A stretch of 64,000 nucleotides of DNA from Bremerella sp. P1 (GTDB lineage: Bacteria; Planctomycetota; Planctomycetia; Pirellulales; Pirellulaceae), in NCBI RefSeq assembly GCF_028748185.1, contig NZ_CP118164.1, forward strand, positions 4,799,814 to 4,863,813, given 5' to 3'. Below, in pieces: positions 27,451 to 36,180 of the stretch. Position numbers and translations under genes: made by a program. Under the pieces are notes generated by a model. That model ran no database searches, was not told the DNA's origin, and saw only the letters and a list, made by a program, of their open reading frames with translations. How positions within the stretch are numbered: position 1 is the stretch's first letter; the number at the start of each line of letters is the position of its first letter.

Positions 27451-28392
27451 TTACGAACGACCGACGCGGTTCAGCACGGTCGTCAGCGTTTCGCGAAGCA
27501 CCGTACCGCTACGACGCAGGGCCTGGATTTCTTTGGGCCACAGGTCGAGTTGGTAGGTCGATTCGACACCGTTCTTGCCAACGACGGTGGGCACGCTCAA
27601 GGCCACGTCGCGGATGTCGTAGCATCCGTTTTGAATGCTGGAGATCGGCAAGATCTGATGGCTGTCCAGGGCGATCGCATCAATGACGTCGCGAATGGCG
27701 ATCCCGACTGCGAAGCCAGCGCCACCCTTCTTCTTGATCACTTCCGCTCCAGAGCCCTTGGTACGGGTAAACAGTTCGTTTGCCGTGTTGGGGTTCCAGC
27801 CAGGGAACTTCTCGAGGGGCAAACCGTTGACCGAAGCAGACGACCAGATCGGCACCATGCTGTCGCCATGTTCCCCGAGGATCAACGCTTTGACCTGGGT
27901 CGGAGGCAGCTTGCAGGCCTCGGCGATCAGTGCTCGGAAACGAATCGTATCGAGCTGGGTTCCCAGACCAATCACGCGGTTGGTTGGCAGATCGAGCCGG
28001 GTGGAAGCGAGGTAGGTCAGAATGTCGACCGGATTGGAAACGACAAAGACCGTCGCGTCCTTCTTGTAGCCAACCTTCTTGATCGAATCGAGGATCGTCA
28101 AAAACAGGTCGACGTTACGATTGATCAGGTCCAGGCGGCTTTCATCTGGCTTTCGACGCAGACCGGCCGTGATGCAGATGATGTCCGAATCGGGAATGTG
28201 TTCGTAGCTGCCGCTGGAAATAATCTGATCCGCGGTGCTTGGGCTGCCGTGAAGCAGGTCCAATGCTTGACCGCCGGCGAGGTCAGCGTTGACGTCGAGC
28301 AAGGCGATTTCGCGGACGATACCGCTGCACTGCAGGGCAAACGCGGCACACGAACCAACCAGGCCACCGCCACCGATGATGCTAACTTTCAT
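27451..28392 (-). CDS. Lactate/malate dehydrogenase of the BMC operon
   Basis: 313-residue NAD-dependent 2-hydroxyacid dehydrogenase. ATG at 28392 starts at the Rossmann motif KVSIIGGGGLVGS. Catalytic His is in LGEHGDSMVPIWS and the substrate Arg in ESRLDLINRN. The specificity loop reads AGLRRKPDESR, so the residue equivalent to LDH Gln102 is Arg80, as in malate dehydrogenases, while the following Glu is LDH-like; the true substrate is therefore uncertain. As the last gene of the BMC operon it probably regenerates NAD+ or handles lactate or lactaldehyde products. No encapsulation helix was seen. Confidence 0.85.
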   Translation of the reverse strand: MKVSIIGGGGLVGSCAAFALQCSGIVREIALLDVNADLAGGQALDLLHGSPSTADQIISSGSYEHIPDSDIICITAGLRRKPDESRLDLINRNVDLFLTILDSIKKVGYKKDATVFVVSNPVDILTYLASTRLDLPTNRVIGLGTQLDTIRFRALIAEACKLPPTQVKALILGEHGDSMVPIWSSASVNGLPLEKFPGWNPNTANELFTRTKGSGAEVIKKKGGAGFAVGIAIRDVIDAIALDSHQILPISSIQNGCYDIRDVALSVPTVVGKNGVESTYQLDLWPKEIQALRRSGTVLRETLTTVLNRVGRS

Positions 28393-28419
28393 GGTTACTC
28401 TCTCGAACAATGGGGTGGA

Positions 28420-29286
28420 TTAACGTTGCTTCGACAGCTCGGCCATCACGCGTTGGGTGATCATTTGGATCAGGGATTCCTGATCTGAAGATCCCGACGA
28501 AGCGGCAGGCTTACTCGAATTGGGGCCCATCGGTTCCGGGGCACCGAAGGCACGACGTTGGACGTGCGAGTCTTCCCAGCTGTCGCGGAAGATGTCGTTA
28601 GCACAGATGTCGCAGTCTTTGTACTCTTCGGTGTTGCGAGGATCTTTCCAGCCCCACTTGTCCTTCAGATCGAGCAGTTCACGCGACTTCTTCTCGTTCA
28701 GGAACTCGACGTGACCAAGCTGCTTGGCCAGGATCAGCATGCGGCAGTAGGCGTCCAGGATTTCTGTCCACCAGTAAGCACGCTCGACGTTCTCGCCGTA
28801 GCTGACGGTACCATGGTTGGCGAGCAGGATGACGTTGGTGCGATCGACGAAAGGAATGATCGTGTCGGCAAACGACTGACCGCCAGGCGTTTCGTACTTG
28901 GTGATCGGCACGTCACCCAGGAAGACTTCCACTTCCGGCAGAACACACTGTGGAATGGGTTCGCGGGCAATCGCAAAAGCGGTCGCGTGTGGCGGGTGGC
29001 AGTGCACGACGCTCTTGACGTCTTGTCGCTGCTTGTAGATTTCCAGATGCAACAGGGCTTCGCTGGATCGCGGTTTGCTACCGGCGATCTGCTTGCCGGT
29101 CATGTCGATCGTGGAAATGTCTTCTGGCTTCAGGAAGCCTTTGCAGTGCATCGTCGGCGTGCAAAGGACTTCATTGTCGCTGACGCGAACCGTGATATTG
29201 CCATCGTTAGCGGCAGCGAATCCTTTGTTGTAGATCCGCCGTCCGATATCGCACATGTCTTGTTTGACTTTGTGAACGTTCGTCAT
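28420..29286 (-). CDS. BMC class II aldolase with C-terminal encapsulation helix
   Basis: 288-residue zinc aldolase of the fuculose/rhamnulose-1-phosphate type; start at ATG 29286 (MTNVHKVKQ) rather than the 5'-extended frame. Zinc ligands are in VVHCHPPHATAF (His95, His97) and further on NHGTVSYG. The catalytic domain ends near residue 220; after a flexible Pro/Ser linker the last 20 residues (ESLIQMITQRVMAELSKQR) form an amphipathic helix like BMC cargo-targeting peptides. In Planctomyces limnophilus the homologous BMC is needed for growth on L-fucose and L-rhamnose, so lactaldehyde plus dihydroxyacetone phosphate are the expected products. Confidence 0.92.
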   Translation of the reverse strand: MTNVHKVKQDMCDIGRRIYNKGFAAANDGNITVRVSDNEVLCTPTMHCKGFLKPEDISTIDMTGKQIAGSKPRSSEALLHLEIYKQRQDVKSVVHCHPPHATAFAIAREPIPQCVLPEVEVFLGDVPITKYETPGGQSFADTIIPFVDRTNVILLANHGTVSYGENVERAYWWTEILDAYCRMLILAKQLGHVEFLNEKKSRELLDLKDKWGWKDPRNTEEYKDCDICANDIFRDSWEDSHVQRRAFGAPEPMGPNSSKPAASSGSSDQESLIQMITQRVMAELSKQR

Positions 29287-29375
29287 GCCGATTCGTATCT
29301 CGCAATCAAGGGGTACGTTTGGTGTTCTTCTCATTCCTGTCCCTTCGCCCCGGTGGAGAGAGGGGACAGGAATGC

Positions 29376-29672
29376 CTACTTCTTAGGTCGATAACGAATA
29401 TCAACCGTGTCTAAAATGGCCGCGTTGTAGGCGTCCACTGGCTTCATGTCGGGGTAAAACGGTTGGGCCGCTTCTCCCCCTTCACTTAGCGCGATGTAAT
29501 TGTCTTGGCCGGCGCCCAGTTCGTCGTAAACGACAAGCAGGTCATCCAGCGGAGTGTCTTCGTTTTCGATATCGCTCAACATCATGGGCACGGCCAGCTT
29601 CAGCACGGCACCCTGAAATTCAGGAACCGAGCGACTGAGCGTGACTTTTCCGATGATCTTGGCGATACGCAT
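29376..29672 (-). CDS. BMC-P shell pentamer (EutN/CcmL type) 1
   Basis: 98-residue vertex protein. The true start is ATG 29672 (MRIAKIIGKVTLSRSVPEFQG), 10 bases after the previous stop; the frame continues upstream but over another gene. It has the EutN/CcmL beta-barrel features: KIIGKVTLS at the N-terminus, LLVVYDELGAGQDNYIALSEG in the centre and VDAYNAAILDTVDI at the end. One of three pentamer paralogs in the operon, the number reported for this BMC type. Confidence 0.92.
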   Translation of the reverse strand: MRIAKIIGKVTLSRSVPEFQGAVLKLAVPMMLSDIENEDTPLDDLLVVYDELGAGQDNYIALSEGGEAAQPFYPDMKPVDAYNAAILDTVDIRYRPKK

Positions 29673-29682
29673 GTTGTTCTCG

Positions 29683-30339
29683 TTACTTGATCCAGTTGGG
29701 CCCGGTGGATCCGCGAAGGTTCCACAAGGTTGCCAGCAGTCGTGGGACATCCGAGTCCTGCCATTGCGCCGGGTGGCAAACCACCAGGTTCGCTCCCAGG
29801 CTCTTCGCCGCAGCCTGCCAGTCGTGACTTCCGCAAGCGACCATGGCTCGGATGCCACTGGTTCGATTGGCAGCTGCCACAGCAAGCTCCGGTTGTTCCG
29901 AGAGGATCACCGCCATCTGGTCACTCTTGGCCATGGCGATGGCCCGGTCGACCGCCTGGCTCAGGCTGCCAACTTGTTCGGTTCGCGGCGTCGACTGCCA
30001 GGCACCCGATACGGACTGCTTGGCGGCGTTGACCACCGCTGGTGTCATCTGCTTCTGGCCGCAATCGTTTTGGTCGATTCGGCGAAGCTCGACACCGCGT
30101 TGTTTCAGTTCATCTTTCACAGCCGGAGTCACAACCGCTTTGGTTGGAACGCACAGCACCGTGATCGATTCGTTCAGCTTTTCCTTTAGCGTTTCGACCG
30201 TAACCAACTTCACGTCCAGGCGAAGTTCGCCGACGGATGCCGTCGCCGTTGGAGACGATGCAGCACCATCCCGCATGAGTCGCTGGACGACCATCCGGAC
30301 GATTCGTTCAATGTCTTGGCTACTAAAGTTGGACTGCAC
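29683..30339 (-). CDS. Unknown BMC-associated protein with N-terminal encapsulation helix
   Basis: 218-residue protein with no function I can name. Residues 8-23 (QDIERIVRMVVQRLMRDG) form an amphipathic helix almost identical in pattern to that of PduL in this operon, followed by an Ala/Ser/Thr linker, so it is predicted to be lumen cargo. The body has Rossmann-like alternation: VKLVTVETLKEKL, SITVLCVPTKAVVTPAVKDELKQRG, MAVILSEQPELAVAAANR, IRAMVACGS and ANLVVCHP, which faintly recalls RpiB/LacA sugar isomerases, but their active-site residues are not evident. It lies between two pentamer genes with 2- and 10-base gaps. Confidence 0.8.
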   Translation of the reverse strand: MQSNFSSQDIERIVRMVVQRLMRDGAASSPTATASVGELRLDVKLVTVETLKEKLNESITVLCVPTKAVVTPAVKDELKQRGVELRRIDQNDCGQKQMTPAVVNAAKQSVSGAWQSTPRTEQVGSLSQAVDRAIAMAKSDQMAVILSEQPELAVAAANRTSGIRAMVACGSHDWQAAAKSLGANLVVCHPAQWQDSDVPRLLATLWNLRGSTGPNWIK

Positions 30340-30341
30340 GT

Positions 30342-30602
30342 CTATTCGTCAATAATGCCGATCACCGTCCAACGGACTGGTGTTCGGGGGTAATTCAAAA
30401 GTTCGGATGTCGATTTGCCATCGCTGGTGATCATCACCAGTTCGCCTGGCCCTGCGTTGACCGCGTCGACCGCGACCAACGGATGACCATCTGGGGTCGT
30501 GCCGTCGACTTGCATCGGCTGCACGACCAACAGTTTCCAGCCTCGCATCGAGACGTGTCGTACTGTGCTGGTGGCCGTACCGACCACGCGTGCCGTTTGC
30601 AT
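30342..30602 (-). CDS. BMC-P shell pentamer 2
   Basis: 86-residue EutN/CcmL protein: MQTARVVGTATSTVRH, KLLVVQPMQVDG, AVDAVNAGPGELVMITSDG and VRWTVIGIID are the standard strands and loops. It is the shortest and least decorated of the three pentamers. Gaps to the neighbours are 2 and 6 bases, so it is tightly co-transcribed with the aldehyde dehydrogenase. Confidence 0.93.
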   Translation of the reverse strand: MQTARVVGTATSTVRHVSMRGWKLLVVQPMQVDGTTPDGHPLVAVDAVNAGPGELVMITSDGKSTSELLNYPRTPVRWTVIGIIDE

Positions 30603-30608
30603 AAAGGA

Positions 30609-32048
30609 CTAACCTTTCGCCGGATGTCCCAGGATGCACAAATCGTCAATCAGCGAGCAGCGTCGTTCCCGCGTGAAGGTCAGCGGAGTGGTGACGCCTT
30701 CGCCGGTTGGGGTGGCGATGGAGAACGAAATATAACCTTCGCCTCCGACCCCCAGTGCCGCGGCACAGGGACCATTTTTCACAAACAACGTGGTGTCCAT
30801 CACGCGACCCATCTTGGTCATGTTGCGGACGTTGTTGCTGTGAATGATGGCCGTGTGGCGGAAACCGTGTTCGTAGTACCGTGCCTTCTCAATCGCTTCG
30901 TCCACGTCGTGGCAGCGAACGAAAGGAATGAACGGCATCATCTGTTCGACAGGGACAAACGGGTTGTGCTCGTCCGTTTCGCCAAAGACGAGTTCCACGT
31001 CTTGCGAAATGTTCTTGCCGGCGGCTCGTGCGAGGACGGCGGCGTCCTGGCCGATGAATTCCTTCGCGGCCACTTTCTTCTTCTTGCCAGGATCGCCGTA
31101 TTCGGTGATCGCAACCGAGGTGAGTCGGTCGATCTCGCTGCCATTCAAGCGAACCGCTCCCGCTCGCTCCATGGCTCGCATCAGGTCGTCGAAGACCGAG
31201 TTCACGACGAAGACTTCTTTTTCGGCGATGCAAAGCAGGTTGTTGTCGTAGGCACCACCTTGAATGATGCAGCGGGCTGCACGATCCAGGTCGGCGGTTT
31301 CATCGACAACCACTGGTGGGTTACCAGGACCGGCAACGACAGCCTTCTTGCCGCTATTAAGTGCTGCACGAGCAACGGCGGGACCACCCGTGACGCAGAT
31401 CATGGCCACATCGCGGTGATGGAAGATCAGGTCAGCCGACTCGAGAGTTGGTTCGGCTATCACACAAATCAGGTTGTCGATGCCCAGGTCGTCGTAGATG
31501 GCCTTGTTGAATCGACGAACCCCTTCGGCGGCGACTTGCTTACCGGATGGATGCGGGTTGACGACCAGCGTGTTACCTCCGGCGATCATGTTGACGGCGT
31601 TGCCGGTGATCGTGGGAAGCGAGTGCGTGACAGGAGTGATACAGCCAATCACACCGAACGGAGCGTGCTCGATCACGGCCAGGCCATGATCGCCGCTGAA
31701 GACCTCGCTGCGGAGGAATTCAACGCCTGGGGTTTTGCGACCCAGCAGTTCCAGCTTCTCGATCTTATGTTCGAGACGGCCAATCTTGGTCTCGTTCATT
31801 TCCATCGTGCCCAATTCAACCTTCTGGTCGATCGAGATACGGCGGATGTGATCGATGATTCGCTTGCGATCTTCGATGGTGCGTTCCGAGAGCTTTTCAA
31901 AAGCTTCGTGTGCAGCTCGCACGGCCTCGTCGGCACAGTCAAAGATCCCGTAGCGGCCGGTGAACCCGGAGGTAGCCGGTGGAGCATTGCCCACTTCGGC
32001 CAAAACCTGGGCCACTACGTTGCGAATGATGGATTCGTCAAATTGCAT
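30609..32048 (-). CDS. BMC CoA-acylating aldehyde dehydrogenase
   Basis: 479-residue aldehyde dehydrogenase of the PduP/EutE kind that converts an aldehyde (lactaldehyde or propionaldehyde expected here) to acyl-CoA with NAD+. The nucleophile is Cys273 in [33 protein letters not shown] and VNPHPSGK are cofactor-site features. The first 20 residues ([18 protein letters not shown]) form an amphipathic encapsulation helix, separated from the enzyme by a Pro/Ala/Thr linker. Within the BMC it should pass its product to PduL. Confidence 0.94.
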   Translation of the reverse strand: MQFDESIIRNVVAQVLAEVGNAPPATSGFTGRYGIFDCADEAVRAAHEAFEKLSERTIEDRKRIIDHIRRISIDQKVELGTMEMNETKIGRLEHKIEKLELLGRKTPGVEFLRSEVFSGDHGLAVIEHAPFGVIGCITPVTHSLPTITGNAVNMIAGGNTLVVNPHPSGKQVAAEGVRRFNKAIYDDLGIDNLICVIAEPTLESADLIFHHRDVAMICVTGGPAVARAALNSGKKAVVAGPGNPPVVVDETADLDRAARCIIQGGAYDNNLLCIAEKEVFVVNSVFDDLMRAMERAGAVRLNGSEIDRLTSVAITEYGDPGKKKKVAAKEFIGQDAAVLARAAGKNISQDVELVFGETDEHNPFVPVEQMMPFIPFVRCHDVDEAIEKARYYEHGFRHTAIIHSNNVRNMTKMGRVMDTTLFVKNGPCAAALGVGGEGYISFSIATPTGEGVTTPLTFTRERRCSLIDDLCILGHPAKG

Positions 32049-32090
32049 GATGTTTATATCCTCGCGTCAGCGCGTGAATGTTACGGCAGA

Positions 32091-32549
32091 CTAGCTTTCC
32101 GAGTCTTCTTCGGTAGGTTCGTCCTTAGTTTTCTTCGGCTCTGGCTTGGGCGCAGATTTCGGCTCCGACTTGGGTTTTGGCTTCGGGGCCGGTGCTGGCT
32201 TGGCCTTGGCTTGCGGCTCTTTTGCGTCTGCGTCTTCGTCCTCGTTGCGGTCGTAAACACAGCAGCTTTCGACTTGAGCACGATCGACGATGCCAATCAC
32301 GACACAATCGATCGGAAGTGATTTCGTTTCCGGAGTCAGTCGGGCACTCGAACCTTGCGTGATCAGTACGAAGTCCCCCACACCGCTACCGAGCATATCG
32401 ACAGCGACGAACGTTCGGCCGGTGGTTACCAACGACTGGCGATCTTTCGCTTCGAGTCGATACGGCTCGACCACAAGCAACTTGTGGCCGACCATGTTGT
32501 CGACTTTCTGCGTGGATATGACCGATCCGGTCACTTTGGCGATAAACAT
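32091..32549 (-). CDS. BMC-P shell pentamer 3 with long charged C-terminal tail
   Basis: 152 residues from ATG 32549, one base after the acetate kinase stop. Residues 1-95 are the EutN/CcmL fold (MFIAKVTGSVISTQKVDN, KLLVVEPYRLE, AVDMLGSGVGDFVLITQGSSAR, CVVIGIVD). The remaining 55-60 residues are a low-complexity Lys/Pro/Ala/Glu tail with repeats of the KPAP/KSEPKSAPKPEPKK kind, ending in acidic TEEDSES. The tail is longer than in ordinary pentamers (80-100 residues) and is presumably disordered. It may face the cytosol or lumen and bind cargo, cytoskeletal or positioning factors. A cysteine pair (SCCVY) precedes the tail. Confidence 0.9.
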   Translation of the reverse strand: MFIAKVTGSVISTQKVDNMVGHKLLVVEPYRLEAKDRQSLVTTGRTFVAVDMLGSGVGDFVLITQGSSARLTPETKSLPIDCVVIGIVDRAQVESCCVYDRNEDEDADAKEPQAKAKPAPAPKPKPKSEPKSAPKPEPKKTKDEPTEEDSES

Positions 32550-32550
32550 T

Positions 32551-33741
32551 TTAGGTCGACTCCAGCAACTGCCGGGTTTGACGAGCAACGATGATTTCTT
32601 CGTTGGTCGGAATGACCCACAGTTGCGTTTTGCTGTTTGCCGAATGGAACGAAGCCTCTCCCTTGGCGGAATCGTTCTTCGCCTCGTCCAATTCGATTCC
32701 CAACTCTTGCAAGTTGGCACATACGTCCTTGCGTAACTGCTTACCGTTCTCGCCGATGCCTCCGGTAAAGACGATCGCGTCGGCTCCGCCCAGTTCGACC
32801 AGCATGCCGCCGAGGTATCGGCGAACTTCACTGGTAAACATGTCCAAAGCCAGTTGTGCGTCGGCATTGCCGTTAGCCGCGGCTTCTTCCAGGTCTCGCA
32901 TGTCGCCGCTAAGGCCACCACTGAGTCCCAGTAGTCCACCTTGGTTCCCGATATAAGCGAGAACTTCGGTCAAGCTCTTGCCGGTTTTTTCCATCAGCAG
33001 CGGCAGGGCATAGGGATCAAAATCCCCGACCCGGTTGTTCTGCGGCAGTCCGGTTTGCGGGCTCATACCCATGGTCACAGCAACACTTTGACGATCTTTG
33101 ATCGCACACAAGCTGCTGCTACCACCGAGGTGGCACGAGATGACTCGCAAATCGTCACGCCCCAGAATTTCTGCACTTCGCGTCGCGATATACCGATGGC
33201 TCGCTCCGTGGAAGCCCCACTTCTTGATCTGGAACTCGTCCGACCAGTCTTTGGGAATTCCGTAGTAGCGATTCCGATCGGGAATCGTTTGATGGAAGCC
33301 GGTCTCAAAGGCGGCAACTAGCGGAATCTCCGGAAGTTGCTCGGAAAGTAATCGCATGGCGGCGATGTATGGCGGGTTATGAGCCGGGGCGACTTCGTTC
33401 ATTTCTGCCATCGCAGAAAGGACATCGTCGTTGACTCGTTGTACGCCTGATACTCGTCCACCGTGGACCGCTTTAAAGCCGATCGCCGATACTTCGGCGG
33501 CGTCCTTCAAGCATCCGTGTTCTGCGTCGGTCAGCTGGGAAAGGCATTTGCGAACCGCCACGGCATGATCAGGCATGTGATCCGTGACTTCTTCTTTCCA
33601 ATCGCCAATCTGAACGCTGCAGGAACTTTCTGGAGATCCGATTCGATCGATCCCGCCACGGGCCAACTGCGTTTCGCTGTCCATATCGAACAAACGATAC
33701 TTGAAGCTGGTCGAGCCGAGATTTGCTACCAGGACCTTCAT
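32551..33741 (-). CDS. ackA: Acetate/propionate kinase of the BMC operon
   Basis: 396-residue acetokinase-family enzyme: [17 protein letters not shown] (phosphate 1 motif), [13 protein letters not shown] (catalytic His), [23 protein letters not shown], and [17 protein letters not shown] (ATP site). It converts the acyl phosphate made by PduL into a free acid with ATP synthesis. There is no targeting helix, so it probably acts outside the shell. Found in all loci of this BMC type as far as I know. Confidence 0.93.
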   Translation of the reverse strand: MKVLVANLGSTSFKYRLFDMDSETQLARGGIDRIGSPESSCSVQIGDWKEEVTDHMPDHAVAVRKCLSQLTDAEHGCLKDAAEVSAIGFKAVHGGRVSGVQRVNDDVLSAMAEMNEVAPAHNPPYIAAMRLLSEQLPEIPLVAAFETGFHQTIPDRNRYYGIPKDWSDEFQIKKWGFHGASHRYIATRSAEILGRDDLRVISCHLGGSSSLCAIKDRQSVAVTMGMSPQTGLPQNNRVGDFDPYALPLLMEKTGKSLTEVLAYIGNQGGLLGLSGGLSGDMRDLEEAAANGNADAQLALDMFTSEVRRYLGGMLVELGGADAIVFTGGIGENGKQLRKDVCANLQELGIELDEAKNDSAKGEASFHSANSKTQLWVIPTNEEIIVARQTRQLLEST

Positions 33742-33800
33742 TGTCTGGGACTCCTTTCGCTGGGGATGCTCCGCGGACTAGCGGCTTACATTAGGTCGGT

Positions 33801-34070
33801 TTAGCTGAAGTAAACGTCGCTGAGGCCTTCGGCTGGGCGAGGCAGGACATGGCTGCCAGCCAGTTCGCCGACTTGCTGAGCGGCATTGGCACCAGCTTCG
33901 ACAGCAGCACGAACGCTACCGACGTCGCCACTGACAACCGTGCTCACCAGGCCACCGCCAATGTTGACGCGCTTTACGATCTTCACGTTGGCGGCTTTCG
34001 CCATGGCGTCGGTCGCTTCGACCAAGCCAACCAAACCTTTGGTTTCAATCAAACCAATTGCGTTTTGCAT
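33801..34070 (-). CDS. BMC-H shell hexamer 1
   Basis: 89-residue BMC-domain protein: [20 protein letters not shown], the central pore segment RVNIGGGLVSTVVSGDVGSV and HVLPRPAEGL. Similar to the adjacent BMC-H but with a shorter C-terminus and a Gly-Gly-Gly pore. Hexamers of this kind tile the facets of the shell. It is followed by ackA after 59 bases. Confidence 0.95.
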   Translation of the reverse strand: MQNAIGLIETKGLVGLVEATDAMAKAANVKIVKRVNIGGGLVSTVVSGDVGSVRAAVEAGANAAQQVGELAGSHVLPRPAEGLSDVYFS

Positions 34071-34112
34071 GGATAGTTTTCCTTCGCGGATGTTTTGTAG
34101 ATGGAGTAGGGA

Positions 34113-34418
34113 CTATTCGGACTCGATGACCTGCTTAACCGGTGGCGGCAGGACGATACCGATGTCTTCGTGCGGTCGTGGAATGACCTGAACGCTGACA
34201 ACTTCGCCCAGACGGCCAGCTGCTGCAGCACCTGCATCGGTGGCGGCTTTCACTGCGGCGACATCGCCGGTGATGAAAGCGGAAACCAAACCGCTGCCAA
34301 CTTTGTCCCAACCAACGAACGTCACGTTGGCTGCCTTCAACATTGCGTCGGTGGCTTCCACCAAGGTCACAAAGCCCTTGGTTTCAATCATGCCCAACGC
34401 TTCCATTACTTTCGCCAT
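34113..34418 (-). CDS. BMC-H shell hexamer 2
   Basis: 101-residue BMC-domain protein: [21 protein letters not shown], pore region [19 protein letters not shown] and [15 protein letters not shown], with a short charged C-terminal extension (VKQVIESE). The pore motif (KVGSG) differs from its paralog, so the two may pass different metabolites. No BMC-T trimer gene is present in the operon, so facets are made of these two only. Confidence 0.95.
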   Translation of the reverse strand: MAKVMEALGMIETKGFVTLVEATDAMLKAANVTFVGWDKVGSGLVSAFITGDVAAVKAATDAGAAAAGRLGEVVSVQVIPRPHEDIGIVLPPPVKQVIESE

Positions 34419-34583
34419 GGGGTTTTATCTCCCGAACAAAAAAAGGAAACCGTTACTTCTTTTCGCACCCGAAAGTCAGATGCGATGTCTTCAAACAAAC
34501 AGGGGTCATAAAAACGCTCTCGCTGGCCTCGGGAGAGGACTCACAGTGGCAAATCAGTGAGGCCAACGAAAGCGTAGTTAGTT

Positions 34584-35294
34584 CTAGTGTTTCGTCTTGC
34601 AGCCGCAGGGCTCTTTCTTCAAGAGCTCGATCTCGGAGGCCGCATCCAGGTTACACGCGTTGCCTTCATCGGTGTCGATGTGGACTTCCAGTTTGCTGAC
34701 GCCGTCGGCTCGGACGAGCAAGTCTTCAAACGTGGTGGTGCAACCAAGCGAGGTGATTCGGAGGTTCATGCGATCGCCGTTCTTCACACCGTAAAAATCG
34801 GCGTCGCGGTTGTTCATGTGGACGTGGCGTTCGGCTCGGATTACACCTTGGTCGAGCTGAACGGCACCCTTAGGACCGACCAGCACGCAGCCGGGAGTGC
34901 CGTCGATCTTGCCGGAAGCACGAACCGGGGCGTCGATGCCCAGCGAGATCGCGTCGGTGAAGGCCAGTTCAACCTGGCTGTAGTCACGCGTCGGACCCAG
35001 TACGCGAACCTTTTCCAGCATGCGGCGACGAGGACCGACGACCATCACGGTTTCTTCCGCCGCGTAGAAGCCGTCTTGATAAAGGTCCTTCATCGGAGTC
35101 AGGACATGACCGGGGCCGAACAGCGTTTCGACGTGGGCATCGGTCAAGTGAATGTGACGAGCCGAAATGCTGACCACCAGCTTTGGTTCAGCCGATGGGG
35201 CAGGGGCCTGGGCAGGAGTACCACCTTGCGAAAGGACGATCTGACGAACGATCCGTTCGATAGTGGCATGATCGAGATTCAGCGAGGAACTCAT
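34584..35294 (-). CDS. pduL: PduL phosphotransacylase with encapsulation helix
   Basis: 236-residue PduL-type acyltransferase that swaps CoA for phosphate on acyl-CoA. ATG 35294 is preferred over the in-frame TTG at 35303. Two beta-barrel domains with zinc ligands are visible: [20 protein letters not shown] and [20 protein letters not shown]. The N-terminus ([17 protein letters not shown]) is an amphipathic targeting helix followed by a Pro/Ala linker. This allows CoA to be recycled inside the shell for the aldehyde dehydrogenase. Confidence 0.94.
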   Translation of the reverse strand: MSSSLNLDHATIERIVRQIVLSQGGTPAQAPAPSAEPKLVVSISARHIHLTDAHVETLFGPGHVLTPMKDLYQDGFYAAEETVMVVGPRRRMLEKVRVLGPTRDYSQVELAFTDAISLGIDAPVRASGKIDGTPGCVLVGPKGAVQLDQGVIRAERHVHMNNRDADFYGVKNGDRMNLRITSLGCTTTFEDLLVRADGVSKLEVHIDTDEGNACNLDAASEIELLKKEPCGCKTKH

Positions 35295-35316
35295 TCGTAT
35301 CAAACCCTAGTTGGGG

Positions 35317-36120
35317 TTAGCTTGCTTTGTGGGAAACGGGGCGGTCGATGATCGCCATCTCGGCAGGGGCGACGATCAAATCGACTCCGGCGTCCTGAAC
35401 TTGCTTCTGCCAGGCTTCCGAAATCTCGTGATCGACCACGAGCTTGTCGACTTCCGAAAGCTCGCACATTTGAGCAAGGCTCTGACGGCCAAACTTGGTG
35501 CTGTCGGCAACGATGATCACTTCGCCGCCAGCTTTCATCATGGCCCGCTCGGTTTCGACGAGCAGGAGGTTGCTGTTGTACAGCCCTTGCTGGGTAATTC
35601 CCGCGACGCTGAGCACGGCACGCCGAGCACTAAGTCGCGAGATCATTTCGTTGGCATAAGGGCCCAAAGAAACACCGGTCGCGTTATGAACGTAGCCACC
35701 CAACAGGATCAACTCGGTCGTGGTACTGGCCATAAACAAGTTGGCCACCGGCAGCGAGTTGGTCACGATTTGCAGGGTTCGCCCGACGAGCATCTGGGCT
35801 AGTTCGTAAGTGGTGCTTCCGCCGTCGAGAATGACGGTATCGCCTTCTTCGATCAGCTGAGCCGCGGCCTTCGCGATCTGCCGCTTCTTACTCCACTGCA
35901 TTTCGTGGCGAAGTTCAAAGTGGGGCAGATTAGGAGAAGGACCTGTGTAAAACACACCCCCGTGCGTCCTGCGGGCCGACCCGGCTTCTTCCAGCAGTTC
36001 CACATCGCGACGAACGGTCGATTCCGAGACTTCCAATTCCTGAGCAAGTTCCGGCAGCGAGGCAAAGCCTCGAGACCGAACCAGGTCGAGAAGTCGCGTG
36101 CGTCGAGCGTCCGCTTGCAT
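35317..36120 (-). CDS. DeoR-family transcriptional regulator of the BMC operon
   Basis: 267-residue regulator. The N-terminal winged helix includes RRTRLLDLVRSRGFASLPEL and VSESTVRRDVELLEEAGSARRTHGG, the DeoR signature. The C-terminal DeoRC sensor domain has ILDGGSTTYELAQML (phosphosugar-binding loop) and GITQQGLYNSNLLLVETERAMM. DeoR proteins usually bind a sugar phosphate, so an L-fuculose- or L-rhamnulose-phosphate is a reasonable inducer. It is the first gene of the operon and has a promoter and palindrome immediately upstream (36155-36209), suggesting autoregulation. Confidence 0.93.
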   Translation of the reverse strand: MQADARRTRLLDLVRSRGFASLPELAQELEVSESTVRRDVELLEEAGSARRTHGGVFYTGPSPNLPHFELRHEMQWSKKRQIAKAAAQLIEEGDTVILDGGSTTYELAQMLVGRTLQIVTNSLPVANLFMASTTTELILLGGYVHNATGVSLGPYANEMISRLSARRAVLSVAGITQQGLYNSNLLLVETERAMMKAGGEVIIVADSTKFGRQSLAQMCELSEVDKLVVDHEISEAWQKQVQDAGVDLIVAPAEMAIIDRPVSHKAS

Positions 36121-36154
36121 GTGGTGGGAGATGGGGTCGGGGGAGAGTGATAGC

Positions 36155-36170
36155 TAACTCAGTCGAGTTA
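36155..36170. promoter_or_regulatory. Operator-like palindrome upstream of the DeoR gene
   Basis: TAACTC AGTC GAGTTA is a perfect 6-bp inverted repeat with a 4-base centre. It is 35 bases upstream of the DeoR start codon and just downstream of the predicted transcription start, a typical repressor position. Confidence 0.6.
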
Positions 36171-36180
36171 AAACACCTAG

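Noticed and set aside
30483-32321. A 612-codon open frame on the plus strand, antisense to the aldehyde dehydrogenase
   Set aside because: It lies opposite a clear enzyme gene and has no recognisable domain; long antisense frames arise from codon bias in GC-rich genes.
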